NCBI RefSeq assembly: GCF_051106095.1
Contig: NC_135783.1
Coordinates: 308,836,322-308,900,321 of the forward strand
Reading direction: 5' to 3'
DNA: 64,000 nucleotides
Origin: Pogona vitticeps
Lineage: Eukaryota > Chordata > Lepidosauria > Squamata > Agamidae
Within the stretch, counting starts at the first letter, position 1; every line of letters starts with the position of its first letter. The translations under genes were made by a program, and so were the position numbers. The notes under the pieces were generated by a model that ran no database searches, was not told where the DNA came from, and saw nothing but the letters and a program-made list of their open reading frames with translations. Of this stretch, positions 24,632-37,508 are shown in pieces.

Positions 24632-24715
24632 TTTTATTTATTTATTTATTTATTTTTGGACTTATATACCGCCCCATAGTGCTACAAGCACTCTCCGGGC
24701 GGTTTACAATTTCAT
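24632..24715 (-). mobile_element. L2/SINE-type 3' end with (ATTT)n tail
   Basis: A (TTTA)n run is followed by the reverse complement of the common squamate LINE/SINE 3' end: 'tatataccgcccc' ... 'ccgggcggtttacaattt'. Only the tail is kept. Confidence 0.65.
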
Positions 24716-24892
24716 TTTTGGTACTAGTGTCCACATTGGCTCTCAATCTGATGTGATCTATTATATACCCCTAGTTCACAGCCCTCCTTCCTTTGATACC
24801 TGGCTTTTCTTTTTTATTCCCCCCCTTTTTTAGTCTGTGCAGAGCTGATTTAGTGCTAGACTAATATATCAGTGAAGTGATAAGCACAAAAC

Positions 24893-24899
24893 TCAATTA

Positions 24900-24938
<39 letters not shown>

Positions 24939-24940
24939 AA
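24893..24940. repeat. (CAA)n microsatellite
   Basis: About 15 uninterrupted CAA/ACA units. Nothing coding surrounds it. Confidence 0.95.
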
Positions 24941-26977
24941 CACTTTGGGGTTGACTAGGGAGAAGCATCATGAGGGAGGGTGTTCTTGCTATTCCAAAAC
25001 ATCATGTCTCAGCTTAATACATCACCATAACACCAGCCAGAGTCACGTCCCCTGCCTTTTCATAGAATGAAATAAACAATCACACAGGGAAAAAACTACC
25101 ATTTAAATTGTTCCAGCTTTAGAAAAAGTAGAAGCCCCCAGTGGCAGGGGGGAAATCTCCCAATCAGAAGCAAAAAGGCTGGGCTGATACACTTTTGCCT
25201 CTGTGTCATGTGATCTTCTGAAGAAGAAAAACCCCTTTGAATTCATCTGTGCCAGTTGTGGAGCAAATCCGGAAGTATTTGCCAATCTGCAGCAAGAGAC
25301 ATGTTTTTTTTTTTTTTTTTTTAGAACCAAAGGCTCTTAACTGCATTAGAGACCGAACCACTCCAACTGCCCTGTAAGAAGAGGGTTCATTTACAACTGT
25401 TTATTGTTACTGGGTAATAGTCTTCCCCAGCACCTAATGTAAGGATTTCAGCTAGGCTCAGACAAAACAGGGAAGCTTAAGAGAGGTTAAAGATACCATT
25501 ATCCTTGCTAACAATAAGAAAAAAAAAGCTTTCTGTCTGTGTGAGCCACGAGTGATACTTGGACTCTTCTATAGCAGTGCCGTGACTAATGTGCCTTTGA
25601 CCTGATAGCTAGTTGCTGCTCAGCCATAAAGTTAGCGAGGTGACTTAAGGTCAATCTTTATGTTTCAATTTTACCTATCTGACAGTGTTTCTGAGATAAG
25701 AAAAGTGGCAGCATATCTGCTGCCCAGAGATATTTGGAGGAAGAATGGGATGCAGGACTGATGCATGTGCCTGGCTGCCCTCCTGTCAAACCCCTGTCAA
25801 GGGTTCCATTACAATCATTATTTTGTAAATCCATGGTTTGAAGAAAATGTACATTGTAAACTTCAAAGCATTGAGTAATTGATAGCTAACTATGGACTAG
25901 AGAGAACTGGGCTATCTAGAAGCCACCCACCATTTTGAATTAGCTGTTAAAGACCACGATGAAATCATCTGATTTTTCAGTCTTTTTGTATTAAAATAAG
26001 GCATCCAGTATTTATCCTGTAATTTAAGAAGCTGCTGATCTGATTCTGCTAACTTTAATGTAATGGCAGTCACAGAGTTAAATTCTGAGGACTCAGCTGA
26101 ATGTACAAACACACACACTCCCTCTCTGATTAGTTATCTGACTGACCTTAACACTACAAATTAGTGTAATATTTCGGAATCAGTTTAAACTGATTAAGTT
26201 CGAAAGGTCTTCTGCATCCTCCTTCTCTCTCTGTGTCTCTTGTGATAAAAATAAACGATGTAGAGCAGCTACTCGGCTGGAATGACCACACGGGCATCTA
26301 AATATAGCCAACTGTACTGAAACATGTCCATTTGGACACACTAAAACTGTCATACCAGTGTACCACCACTATGCATTTTATATTGTGCATATAATGCATA
26401 TTATTTAAGGCGAAATGACCACTAGTTGTCTATTTTCAGAGGGGAGGGAGGTAGTCCAATTAGAGGCACAAATCTGAATGGAGAATTTCACAATGCTATC
26501 TGTGAATCTGCTTTGTTGTTTCTCCACATTTCTTTTGCCAGATGCACTTATGTAGGAACTGAAAAGACAGAGCATCACAAATTCATACTAAATTCTACTA
26601 CTGGTAGTAAAGATTCTACATAACATTTAAAATTAACTCTGTGGACAAGACAAAGATTGCCCTATGGCTTTCTGCTTTCCACTGATCAAGGAGACTGCAT
26701 GCCCTGATAAGATGACTGCAGCTTTGAGTTCACTGTGGGCGACTTAGAAGTCCACAAAATGGAGGACCCAACATTTCACATTTTCCTGATCTCAGTGAGT
26801 CTATGGGCCATCCCAGGTTAAATCTAAAAACACTATATCACCTCAAGAGACCCACTTTTTTTGTCTGCACCTATTAAACTCTGAAAAAATAGATCAACCT
26901 TCCCCACAACTCCCACTTCCCTCGAAATCTTAATTTTTAATCTTTTGTCTGATGTAGCAATATTTTTTGAAAGCTTG
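24941..26977. other. Intergenic, nothing recognised
   Basis: AT-rich sequence with a poly-T run at 25303-25321. No gene or clear repeat is supported. Confidence 0.45.
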
Positions 26978-27075
26978 CACATTTTTGTGTCTTTTTGATT
27001 GATTTATGAAAGTATCACCTCAGTTTGGAGTTTCAAATTTCTTTCATAAATCAATCAAAAAGACACAAAAGTGTG
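26978..27075. repeat. Near-perfect inverted repeat (35-bp arms)
   Basis: Arms 26978-27012 and 27041-27075 pair with one mismatch across a 28-nt spacer. The arm core is 'gtgtctttttgattgattta'. It is not linked to a repeat family that I recognise. Confidence 0.9.
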
Positions 27076-27778
27076 TCTACTTTCTACTTCACATGGAAGT
27101 CAGGTAACACTTACATACCACAACATATACACGGAATGAAAGACTGTAGTGAACATGTGCTTAGTTTGCACCGTGTAAGGGGGGGGGAGAGAAAAAAATG
27201 GAATAACATGTTTTTAGTAGAATCTAAAATGTATGTAATGGCAATCTAGTTTTTATTTAAATTCTGAGGTCTCACTGAAAGAGATTATATGTCACATAGT
27301 CCATGAAAACTAATGAAGCAAGGGTTGTGGTTCTAGATAAAATTTTTATGACTGACTGGAGACCAATCACTAAACAAAACATTAATCTGTGATTTGAGAA
27401 GCTCTAAGAAACCTCACACAGATATCTTGAGGAAGCTCATCTGCTGAGGTAAAGAAGATGGAGCACCTGGGGTTTTGCACCAGGGACCAAAATTAAGAGG
27501 TCACCAAAATTTAAAGGTGAACCTACTGAGAATTTTCAGAAAAATAAATAGCAGCACTTCCTGATGCACGTCCCCTTTCTTCACCTCTCAGATTTTCTCA
27601 TTCTTTATAAGCAGTTGCAGATCTCAGAGATCACACCATCAGAGCTACAAAAAGCGGCAATATTAGGAACAACATGCATACTCCGTCCATATTTAACAGA
27701 TACTTAGGTTTTTGGTTAAAACGTATATCTGTTATATAATACCAGTCAATGTTTTTATAATTTTGACTGTGCCTGCAG

Positions 27779-28014
27779 TTTTATAACAACAACAACAACA
27801 GGCCATCAAGTCAATTCTGACTTATGGAGACCCTTGCCACAGTTTTCCAGGTAGAGAATACTCAGAATTGGTTTCGCATTCCCTTCTTCTAGGGCAGCCT
27901 GGGACTGTGCAGGCTTGCTCTCCTTGCAAGTGGCACCATGGGGAATCGAACTCCCAACCCCTCATTCCACAGCCAAATACCTAAACCATGGAGCAATCCA
28001 GTCAGTTCAGTTTT
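27779..28014 (-). mobile_element. tRNA-derived SINE with GTT tail
   Basis: Read on the minus strand: A-box-like 'ccatggtttaggtatttggc', B-box-like 'gggagttcgattcccca', body ending 'cagaattgacttgatggcc', and a (GTT)n tail (seen as CAACAACAAC at 27786-27799). A + strand copy lies at 56945-57180, and a possible interrupted one at 52785-53335. Confidence 0.7.
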
Positions 28015-29375
28015 TTGGTAGTACTGTAAAGATATCTTTGCCTTAATATTGTACAAGGACCACATGGCTCTAATCTTTTTTTTTTTTTTTTTTGAACTAC
28101 AGGAAAATATATTAAAAGCAGAAAAACAACAAAAAAATCCTGCATGATTCAACTGTATATTCCATGGTTAAAGAGAGAATTAGTGAAGACAATGGTAAAA
28201 CTGCACATTCAAAAATTGCAGAAATAAATGTGATTTAGTTACAGATGGAAGTGGCCAACAATAAACTTCAGAAGTACAAACATAATTTTTTGACAGGCAG
28301 AAGAAAACGGAAAAAGAAAGAGAATCAAGAAGCAGGTCAGTTGGGGAGTGGAGACCTTTGTGATTTGTTCCTTGCCGAAGCTGCTGTAGCTTGCAAAACT
28401 GCACGGTGGCTTCTGCCACGCATGCTAACACAAAATGGTTAATTAGGTCTGTAGTGGCTTTGTCAAGTTGAAAAGTGTGAAAACAGGTCAGGTTCCCCAT
28501 TAGATATATGTATGCAACTGCTTTGTAAGAAGAATTATCTGTGCCTCCTCCTTTCCTTGGCACCCTCTTTAGTCCCCTGGAAATAATACAGAGAAGGTCA
28601 GGAGGTACAGAAGAATGGGGTGAGCTGTAATGCAAGGGAGGCTGGGTTCGTGAAGGTCCAAGTCCTTGTATGAATCCCTTTAGCCCGTGGAAGGGAAGAC
28701 CCTGGATCTAATGCACTTTCAGAAAAGTGCTATTGAAAGGATATGCAAAAAAAGAGCATTTTAAAATATTCTGTTAGCAAAATATATGATTTCTCTTCTC
28801 CCTTCCGAAGCAAGCATGAATAAAAAAGCATGCAGTGCTAGCAAGACAGTTTGGGTGGCTGAACCATCCATTGCAAATCTAAGCTGCATTTATGAAATAC
28901 AGTTTTGGTCCGAGAATCCTTCTGCCTGCAAGACATCACTGGCTTAGATCACAAACTTTGTTCAACAGAATGGCAGGTTTCCAGACTGACAGTATGCGGC
29001 ATCTGACAGTGCCTGTTCTCCTTAACTCTGCCGAAGGATAGAAAATGCTCATGATGCTCCCTCGGGTTTTCCATAAAAATGAAACAAGACTTAGAATTTA
29101 AATAACTGCTGAGGTCAGCGATATGAAGCTCCCAGCGTAGCTGCCTTGGTTTTTGCCCACACCAGTGTCAAAGAAGTAACAGAGAATTCCTCAGATTGCA
29201 TTTCAGAGGAGAAACACCATATGGGGTACATGTACTAAATTTGTCACATCTGCGCCTACCTACTAATATTTTAAAACACCTGTGTGCTTTCATAGCCCTC
29301 CATGCTGATTTTGCTCCTCTGTTCATCATCTGCAATTAGACTAGATAACAAATAAACTTTTGCAATTTTTTTTGG
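28015..29375. other. Intergenic, nothing recognised
   Basis: Poly-T at 28075-28093. The frames at 28180-28635 (minus) and 28245-28442 (+) have no recognised domain. Confidence 0.45.
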
Positions 29376-29437
29376 TCATAAAATGGATTCTAGAAATCTG
29401 CCCCTGTCATAAAATGGATTCTAGAAATCTGCCCCTG
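29376..29437. repeat. 31-bp perfect tandem duplication
   Basis: A 31-bp unit beginning 'tcataaaatggattctagaa' occurs twice without mismatch (29376-29406, 29407-29437). This suggests a very recent local duplication. Confidence 0.95.
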
Positions 29438-29800
29438 GATCATGCACTGTAAGCACAAGTTGATACATATGGCAACATCATGGAGCAAAGGTCTACAAAG
29501 ATTGCACTCAGTCTGTTGAGTTGCACTGTTCCCTATGAAAAACATTCGCGGCACAATCTCATAGATGAAGCTGGTTGCCTGAGCCACAGCCAGATATATA
29601 GAGAATGCAAACCGCAATCAAGTCATTGAAACCATCCTTCCTACTTCTTCTGATGTCTTCTCTTTACATTGACTTTGACTTCCCTCACAGAGCTTCTCTC
29701 CCACCTTGCTGGCACTTGCATCATCAGACCGGTAGAAGAGGTTACTGGTCACCCTATAAGTAGAGCACATTTATTGGGTGACTGAGGAAAGAAGGCAAAA
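29390..29800 (-). pseudogene. Possible decayed coding remnant, unidentified
   Basis: The minus strand holds an unusually protein-like stretch, with frame 29617-29390 giving a hydrophobic segment (LRFAFSIYLAVAQATSFIYE) and a later hydrophobic cysteine-bearing segment. The same frame continues upstream to about 29.76 kb across a stop. I cannot name a family. It may be a chance frame or a fragment of an old processed copy. Confidence 0.2.
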
Positions 29801-30319
29801 GACCGAGCCCGCATCCATTGTCCAGTCTGGAAATATCACACTAGCCACCAACACGGTGAAAGATGTTGCACAACCCAGTTCCCATCTTCATGAGAATTCT
29901 GCAAGAGGGTTCCAATGCCTGAACTGGATTATTGGTAAATAATAAATCCAGCAATTTATTATTTTTTTCCAAAGCCCAGGCCATACAGTTTCAAACCCAT
30001 GTCTTTACCAATAATGTATCCAATAGAGTTATTTTGAATCTCCAAGGAAAGAAAATTCCAAAGTATTGAATAAAATGTCATGAACCTGTTCCGACTGTTG
30101 TCACTTGGAAAAGAAGCTCCTTGGTAGATTTGGCTGACTGAATGAGGACGAAAAAGAAGAAGCGTTTCCTAGCGTTGACAGGGTTGGAGCCATTCATGAC
30201 TAAATCTAGTTTTTCGTCCCAACAATGGTACACCCACGGAATCAGTGGGATTTATGTAAGTGTTGACTTTGTAAAACCCATGCATTCAATGGGTACATTC
30301 TAGCTGGGAATAACAATTG

Positions 30320-31055
30320 ACTACAAACAGTATTCAAGCCCATCAGAAATGTTACGGTCAGCAAAGGACAGAAGGGACCCCTCACCACTTCAGGAGTATA
30401 CTGGATACCTTGCAGTTGTGGTCAGGTATACACTGGAACCACAAAACGAAGCATCCACACCAGAATCAAAGAACATGAGAGACACTGCAGACTAAAACAA
30501 CCAGAAAAATCTGCAGTAGCTGAACATGCCCTAAACCAAGCTGGACATGAAATTCTATTTCAAAATATACCAGCAGTCATTATGTCAGACTACACAGGGA
30601 AGCCATTGAAACCAGAAGAACTTCAACAAAAATGAGGAAAGTCTGAAACTCAACAAAACTTGGCTCCCAACTCTGAAAAATACAGCGTGCAAAAGGTCAA
30701 CAAACTCTACCCAGCCACAAGGACCGGGGATCACTACACACAAAAGACCAGCTAATGACACCCATCAATCACAGTGACAGATAATCTCTCCACCTTATCA
30801 CACAATACACCCACAACAAGACACACTAATCACCCATCTCCTGAAAAGGACAAAAGCCTATATCACAGCCATAAATACTCAACTCCCAAACAAACTGCAC
30901 CAGAGCACAGAGTGCTGTCCTCTGAAGATGCCAGCCACAGAGACTGGCAAAACATTAGGAAGAACAACCTTCAGGACATGACCAAAGAGCCCAAAAAACC
31001 CACAACAACCATTAGATCCTGGCCATGAAAGCCTTCACGAATACAAATAACAATT
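30320..31055 (+). mobile_element. Penelope-like element, 3' part with GIY-YIG remnant
   Basis: The + strand encodes, around 30410-30530, the pattern CGQVYTGTTKRSIHTRIKEH followed by a KSAVAEHAL segment. This is typical of the C-terminal GIY-YIG endonuclease of Penelope-like retroelements. It is followed by an untranslated tail with 'gaagatgccagccacagaga', 'caaaacattagga' and the end 'gaaagccttcacgaata', a 3' end common in sauropsid Penelope copies. The reverse transcriptase is absent and the reading frame is disrupted, so it is a dead 5'-truncated copy. Confidence 0.75.
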
Positions 31056-32814
31056 GAATTTAGCTTTTTATATTTATATGTTAAATTTTGACTGGAAAGG
31101 ATTCATTGGTGATGCTGATTTAAAATAAAGTGTTCTGGAATACCCAGCACAACAATTTTTTTTTAAATCAAGTTGTCACTGTGTACTGGTAGTCTATTTG
31201 CTGTGTATTACATATTATTTAAAATTTAAAAATCAGTTCCCAACTGAATACCAAAATGAATGTCTTCATTGGTCTGTTAACCATCCTGCAAACCAAATGA
31301 GATCAAAAAGATTGGTTAAATAAATTGAGAAGTGTTAAATATTTGCACAAAAAGATCTTGATGTTGACATGTCAGTGCAACAGAAACAAAATGTTTCTTC
31401 TGACATATTCCCTCAGGTACAGAAAATATTCCTTATTTATAGATGAGCCAGCATGTCAACACATTTGAGTTGAAACTTGGTGTATTTTTTGAAATGTATT
31501 TTCACTAGCAACAAAGAAATCTTTGTGAATAAATTATGAATGGCATCTGTAGCTATTTTGAACTCATTTGTTTGCATGACAACAGATCTGGAAATTAATC
31601 CTCAGTTGACAGATACCAGAAATATTTATATGTCACTTGGCATTGCTTTGTTGAATGTCTTTGTTTTCCTTTGGAGATAAGTATTTTCTTGCAGGTTCCC
31701 AGGAAAAAAAAATACAAAATAGCAAGACCAGCCTCGACTGGTTTTGATAGTACATAAGGAATTGCAGGAATAATGGTGTTGTTGGGGAAAAAAAGGTAAG
31801 GTATTCTATCCCAGTTTTGGGCTTTAAATGTCATTGGTCTTGAATGGTATGGCTTATGGTCAACAATGCTAGAATTTTATCTGACGGCTCCATATTGGGA
31901 AAGACAGCTCTAAATTGATCTTAAGCTCGAGTCTTGTATGTATGTACTCACCCTGTCCAGTGCTAAGTACTTCCAAGTAAAGATACATAACATTACATCT
32001 GACATGTATGACTATGTTTTTAACACCATGGGATTAAAAAGACTGAACTGAGTCATTTATCTATGCTTTTTATAGGTATAATGGATAATATGAAGTTCAT
32101 TCTCAGTATCAATATTAAGAAAAACATGATAACAAAATAAAGTAGTCCTCAACAACAGGAATTGGGGCCATTTTCCATACTGAGGGGTTCATAGTCTTAA
32201 CTGGCAGCCATGTTCTTGGGAAGATTGTCCTGGTTAGGCAGTGTGTTAAGACGTTATATGACACGGGGCATCTGGCTGTAATGACAAAGGACTTTTGCAG
32301 GTGTATTCTGCAATTGGCTGTGACATGAATTGTACAAGCAACTGCATAATCCAAGTGTACAATCCATGTTGTTTGCAGGTAATATGCAGCAAACATATGC
32401 AGGTATATCATTATGCTACATGAAGACAAATAGAATATTATTGCACAAGAGACTAGCACAAATTATTTATCTTTGGGTACATCCTTCTTCAGGAAACAGG
32501 CCTGTGGCAAAATTATTGGCTTTATAATAGAGAAAAAGCAAGTTGAAAATTGATAGTGGATACATTGGGATCTTTCCTGAAAGGAAAATAAGCCATAAGT
32601 AATCTGTCTTTAAGGGTTTTCCCCTTTTACCTTCCTCATTTTCTAAACCATGGTATGAAACTATTTAAAAATCATCTCTGTGTGGACTAAACTATAAGAC
32701 CAAAATGAAATTAGAAATAAATAATATAATTTTAAAAAATTGCATTGTGGGGTGGCTCTGTTTAGGGTTTCAATGAAATAATCAATCTTTCTTAATTCTC
32801 TTTCTCACTCAGCT
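31056..32814. other. Intergenic, AT-rich
   Basis: No gene recognised. Around 32440-32515 is another fragment like the dispersed repeat seen near 7.0 kb ('ctttgggtacatccttcttc'). Confidence 0.4.
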
Positions 32815-33370
32815 CTCTATCCCCAACACATGGATCAGTGAATCATCACCAGGAAATGAGCCTGGCCCGATCAAACTTTTGTAGCACAATTCAGCGCACC
32901 TCTCAGACAGAGGTTTGGAATTTTTATATTAAGGACATCCAGGTGGGGCCTGCCTATGGAGCCTCGGAGGTTGGTTGGAGGGCATGGGACTTAGCGTTGC
33001 TAGTCCCTATGCTGTGGCGGGTACTGTGGTGAGTCCCATTGCAGTCACAGGTAAAATATAGGTCCAGATCGTGTGATTACAGTGCTTGGGAGCAAGAGAG
33101 ATGTGCTGGGGCCACACTCAGACCAACAGTCAACAAGGAGAAGGTAGTTCGAGGTCCAGGTGTGGTCAAATGTTGCCCGGCTGAGTTCTCGCTGTCTTCA
33201 TGACCGTGAGAACTTGGGGCTAGGGACTCGCCCATTCTTTGGCAAGGGGTCCGTTGAGACCCCTATGCAGAACATGATTCTACACTACAGCAGGACCCCC
33301 CTTTTTTATGGCAGGCAATAATGATTATTCAATAAAGTGTGGCCCATGTTTATCCCAAGATACTTGTCTC
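32815..33370 (+). mobile_element. Possible retroelement 3' end, family unassigned
   Basis: A stretch with higher GC than its surroundings runs up to an AATAAA signal at 33331 and stops next to the BovB 5' end. The layout suggests the 3' end of an LTR- or DIRS-like fossil, but no protein domain is visible. Confidence 0.3.
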
Positions 33371-33374
33371 ACAT

Positions 33375-35862
33375 CATTATTCCGGGGTAGGAGGGCAATG
33401 TACTTCTGTAAGCCTTAAGGTTCTCAGGGTAGCAGATACCTCTTGCATGTGTGGTTGATGCTATTTTGGATACACTCAGAAAGAGGGTGTGATTGGTTAG
33501 GCTAACAGGCCAGGCCCTTCCTGATATATTCACTTTAAGTAAATCATAATAAGAAGAGGCCCCTTCATGGATTGCTGCATTGTCATGGCGAAGGGGCTTG
33601 AGTAATTCAGAGAAGCTATGGGCTATGCCGTGTAGGGACACCCAAGACGGACAGGACATAATGAAGAGTTCTGACTAAACACGATCCACCTGGAGCAGGA
33701 ATTGGCAAGCCACTCCAGTATCTTTGCCAAGAAAACTCCATGGACCGAAACAAAAGGCTAAAAGATAATGACGCTAGAAGATGGGCCCCTCAGGTCGGAA
33801 GGTGTCCAACATGCTACTGAGGAACAGTGGAGGACAAGTACAAGTAGCTCCAGAGCTAATGAAATGGGCCAAAGCTGAAAGGACGCTCAGTTGTGGACGT
33901 GCTTGGAAGTGAAAGGAAAGTCCGATGCTGCAAAGAAGAATGCTGCATAGGAACCTGGAATGTAAGATCTATGAACCTTGGTAAGCTGTGGTCAAACAGG
34001 AGTTGGCAAGAATAAACATTGACATCCTGGACGTCAGTGAATGGATGGGAATGGGTGAATTCAATTCTACTATTATCATATCTATTATTGTGGGCAAGAA
34101 TCCCATAGAAGAAATGGAGTAGCCCTCACGGTCAACAAAAAAGTGGGGAAAGCTGTACTGGGATGCAATCTCAAAAATGATAGAATGATTTCAATACGAA
34201 TCCTAGGCAGACCTTTCAACATCACAGTAATCCAAGTTTATACAGCAACCACTGATGCTGAAGAGGCTGCAATTGACCAATTCTATGAAGACTTACAACA
34301 CCTTCTAGAACAGACACCAAAGAAAGATGTTGTTTTCATTATAGGGGATTGGAATGCTAAGGTAGGGAGTCAAGAGATAAAATGAACAACAGGTAAATTT
34401 GGCTTTGGAATTCAAAATAAGGCAGGTCAAAAGCTAATAGAGTTTTGTCAAGGGAACAAGCTGGTCATCACAAACACTCTTTTCCAACAACGCAAGAGGC
34501 AACTCTACATGGACACTACCAGATGGGAAATAATGAAATCAGATTGATTATATTCTCTGCAGTCAAAGATGGAGAAGCTCTATACAGTCAGCAAAAACAT
34601 GACCTGGAGTTGATTCTGGCTCTGATTATCAACTTCTTATAGCAAAACTCCCAGAAGTACAAGCTGGATTTCAAAGGGGCAGAGGAACAAGAGACCAAAT
34701 TGCTAACATGGGCTGGATTATGGAGAAAGCCAGAGAGTTCCAGTAAAACATCTGCTTCATTGACTATGCAAAAGCCTTTGGCTGTGTGGACCATAGCAAA
34801 TTATGGCAAGTACTAAAAGAAATGGGCGTGCCTGACCACCTTACCTATCTCCTGAGAAATCTATATGTGGGACAGGTAGCAACAATTAGAACTGGATATG
34901 GAACAACTGATTGGTTCAAAATTGGGAAAGGAGTATGACAAGACTGTATATTGTCCCCCTGCTTATTCAACTTATATGCAGAATACATAATGCGAAAGGC
35001 TGGACTGGAGGAATCCCAAGCCGGAATTAAGATTGCCAGAAGAAACATCAGCAACCTCAGATATGCAGATGATACCACTCTGATGGCGCAAAGTGAAGAG
35101 AAATTAAAGAACCTCTCAATGAGGGTAAAAGATGAGAGTGGAAAAACTGGTCTGAAGCTCAGCATCAAAAAAATTAAGATCATGGCCAATGATCCCATCA
35201 CCTCCTGGGAAATAGAAGGGGAAGATATGGAGGCAGTGACAGATTTTACTTTCTTGGGCTCTATGATCACTGCAGATGGTGATAGCAGCCATGAAATTAA
35301 AAGACGCCTGCTTCTTGGGAGGAAAGCGATGACAATCCTAGACAACATCTTTAAAAGCAGAAACATCACCTTGTTGACAAAAGTCAGCATAGTCAAAGCT
35401 ATGTTTTTTCCAGCAGATATGTATGGAAGTGAGAGCTGGACCATAAAGAAGGCTGGCCGCCATAGAATTGATGCTTCGAACTGTGGTGCTGGAGGAGACT
35501 CTTGAGATTCCCCTGGACTGCTAGGAGAACAAACCTATCCATTCTGAAGGAAATCAACCCTGAGTGTTCACTGAAAGGACAGATCCTGAAGCTGAGGCTC
35601 CAATACTTTGGCCATCTCATGAGAAGAGAAGACTCCCTGGAAAAGACCCTGATGTTAGAAAAGTGTGAAGGCAAGAGAAGAAAAGGACAACAGAGGACGA
35701 GATGGTTGGGCAGTGTCATCGAAGCTTACAAGCATGAATTTGACCCAACTCCGGGAGGCAGTGGAAGACAGGCGGGCCTGGTGTGCTCTGGTCCATGGGG
35801 TCACGAAGAGTCTGACATGACTAAACAACTAAACAACAACAACGACAACAAGTCTGATTAAA
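33375..35862 (+). mobile_element. BovB (RTE-clade) LINE, internally deleted
   Basis: A non-LTR retrotransposon with a recognisable BovB 5' leader (33.38-33.95 kb, e.g. 'ccttcatggattgctgcatt'). An APE-type endonuclease part (about 33.95-34.45 kb) contains ITVIQVYTATTDAEE and a GDWNAKVGSQE motif. The reverse transcriptase part contains CFVDYAKAF-like text, the LRYADDTTLMAQSEEKL catalytic box (about 35.05-35.10 kb), FLGSMITADGDSSHEIKRRL and the QYFGHLMRREDSLEKTLML tail. It ends in a CAAC-rich tail at about 35.86 kb. BovB is usually about 3.2 kb; this copy is about 2.5 kb, with a junction near 34.64 kb where the end of the endonuclease and the first half of the RT are missing. Stop codons and frame changes make it inactive. 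BovB is abundant in squamates and known for horizontal transfer into ruminants. Confidence 0.9.
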
Positions 35863-37508
35863 ACCTTGGGTCGTTTTAAGGAAAAAGATGGAGTAAAAAT
35901 ATCTTAAATAAATAATAAATTAAATAAAATTGGGTAGTCTTTAGGTGCCACAATATACTTTATTGCTTAACTTAACATAATAACCATGCCACCAACATGT
36001 GTTTGAATAATAATCAATTGTTATTATATATTTAATAAACTGTAGTTTATGAATCTCTCTCTCTTTCTCTCTCTCTCTGGAAAACTGAAGCATCTAAAAC
36101 TACTGTAAATACATGTAAAAGAGCTGTCTGAATAAAAGTCTAGATTGAATACCATATTTAATCAGAAAGCAAAGGAAGAAGTAATAAATAAAATACAGCC
36201 TCAGCTTAGCAGGTGGTCCACAGAAACAAGAGGACAACATAAGCTTCTTAGTAGATCCAGATTATAAAGTACCATTTTTTTAAATGTGGGGGGGGGGGCA
36301 GAAAGAAATGTGCTGATTCAAAAAATAAAGGCGATCTGAATCTTGTTCTGCCATCTAAAATGGCCTTATGAAATATTCTGGCACATTGGCAATAAGGATT
36401 CTTGAAAATCTATTCACAAACCAGATGTAATTCAGATGATTGCTCATATTCTGATCACAGTGCAGTCAGTATTTTAACTATTGTCTTCAAAGACAGTAAG
36501 AGCTCTCCCTCTCTCCCATCTCAGTACAGCTAAATATAGATCACCTGAGATGACTCAGTGTAAGCAGCATCACAACCAAAATGATACAGTGGAGCATGCA
36601 CTCTGGTCGCAGTACAAAGAACCCATGGCAGTAAGGTATCAAACAGTGCTTATAGGTTTAATTGGATCTTGTTAGGTCTCAGAAAGTTGTTTACAATGAC
36701 ACTTCCTTCTGCTCAGCTAGATGCGGGGAGGGAATGCAATATTTGATTTAACAATTTAATGGAAAGTGCAATAAGTTCACCACAAAGATTTTGAGCAGTC
36801 CAAGACAAAGCACACCAAGGATCTGGACCTGTGTGTGTATACTGAAAATCACACCGATTACAGATGGCATATGGGGAGATCCCTGACTTACTGGGGGTCC
36901 TGCATACACTCTGCAGGGCATGGGAGGGGGAGAGACAACCTGGTTGCTGGATATTTTATAGTGTCTCTTGAAACAGTCCTGGGCGGGAAGAGTTTAACTA
37001 GATAGCTGACATGGTCTGTTTATCCTAGTTCAGGCACCCTGTGGCATGTAAGCCTCCTTTTTCTCCTCCCAGTCCCTCTTTCTGTTCTGAATCTACCATG
37101 AAGTGAAGTCCTGAAGGTTGTTCCCTCTGCAAAGCTGCCTTGCCAAAAGGATGATATTTTAACTCCATGAACTTAAGTTGAACCTACATGCATTTCTACC
37201 CATGTAAACTGTTTGCAAACAGTTAAAAATTAAACCTGGTTTTGTTCTTACCAAAGGCTGAGTGAAGGCCTTCCTTTCCCAACTTTCTTCTAGTTACATA
37301 ATATAGGGTTTAACCAGCTATGGGGGTAACTGCTTTGTAGGAATGGTTCCAAATAACTGTAGTTTTACCAAAGACACCCTTATTTTTAATACTGGCAACC
37401 ACTATTCTTGGTTGTAGTAAGGTCTCTGTGGTTGGCACAGCTGCCCTATTCCCACCATATTCTCATTATTGGCAAGACAAAATGATGGGAATGGAAACTG
37501 AAAACATT
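35863..37508. other. Intergenic, nothing firmly recognised
   Basis: (CT)n run at 36055-36078 and poly-G at 36290-36298. The segment about 36.8-37.3 kb has an LTR-like feel (an ATTAAA near 37.23 kb) but no supporting structure. Confidence 0.35.

Noticed and set aside
34951-35505. 184-codon frame as an independent gene
   Set aside because: It is the BovB reverse transcriptase palm/thumb region with the YADD box.
36800-37300. Possible additional LTR
   Set aside because: Only a weak ATTAAA and general feel; no matching ends, duplication or second copy seen.
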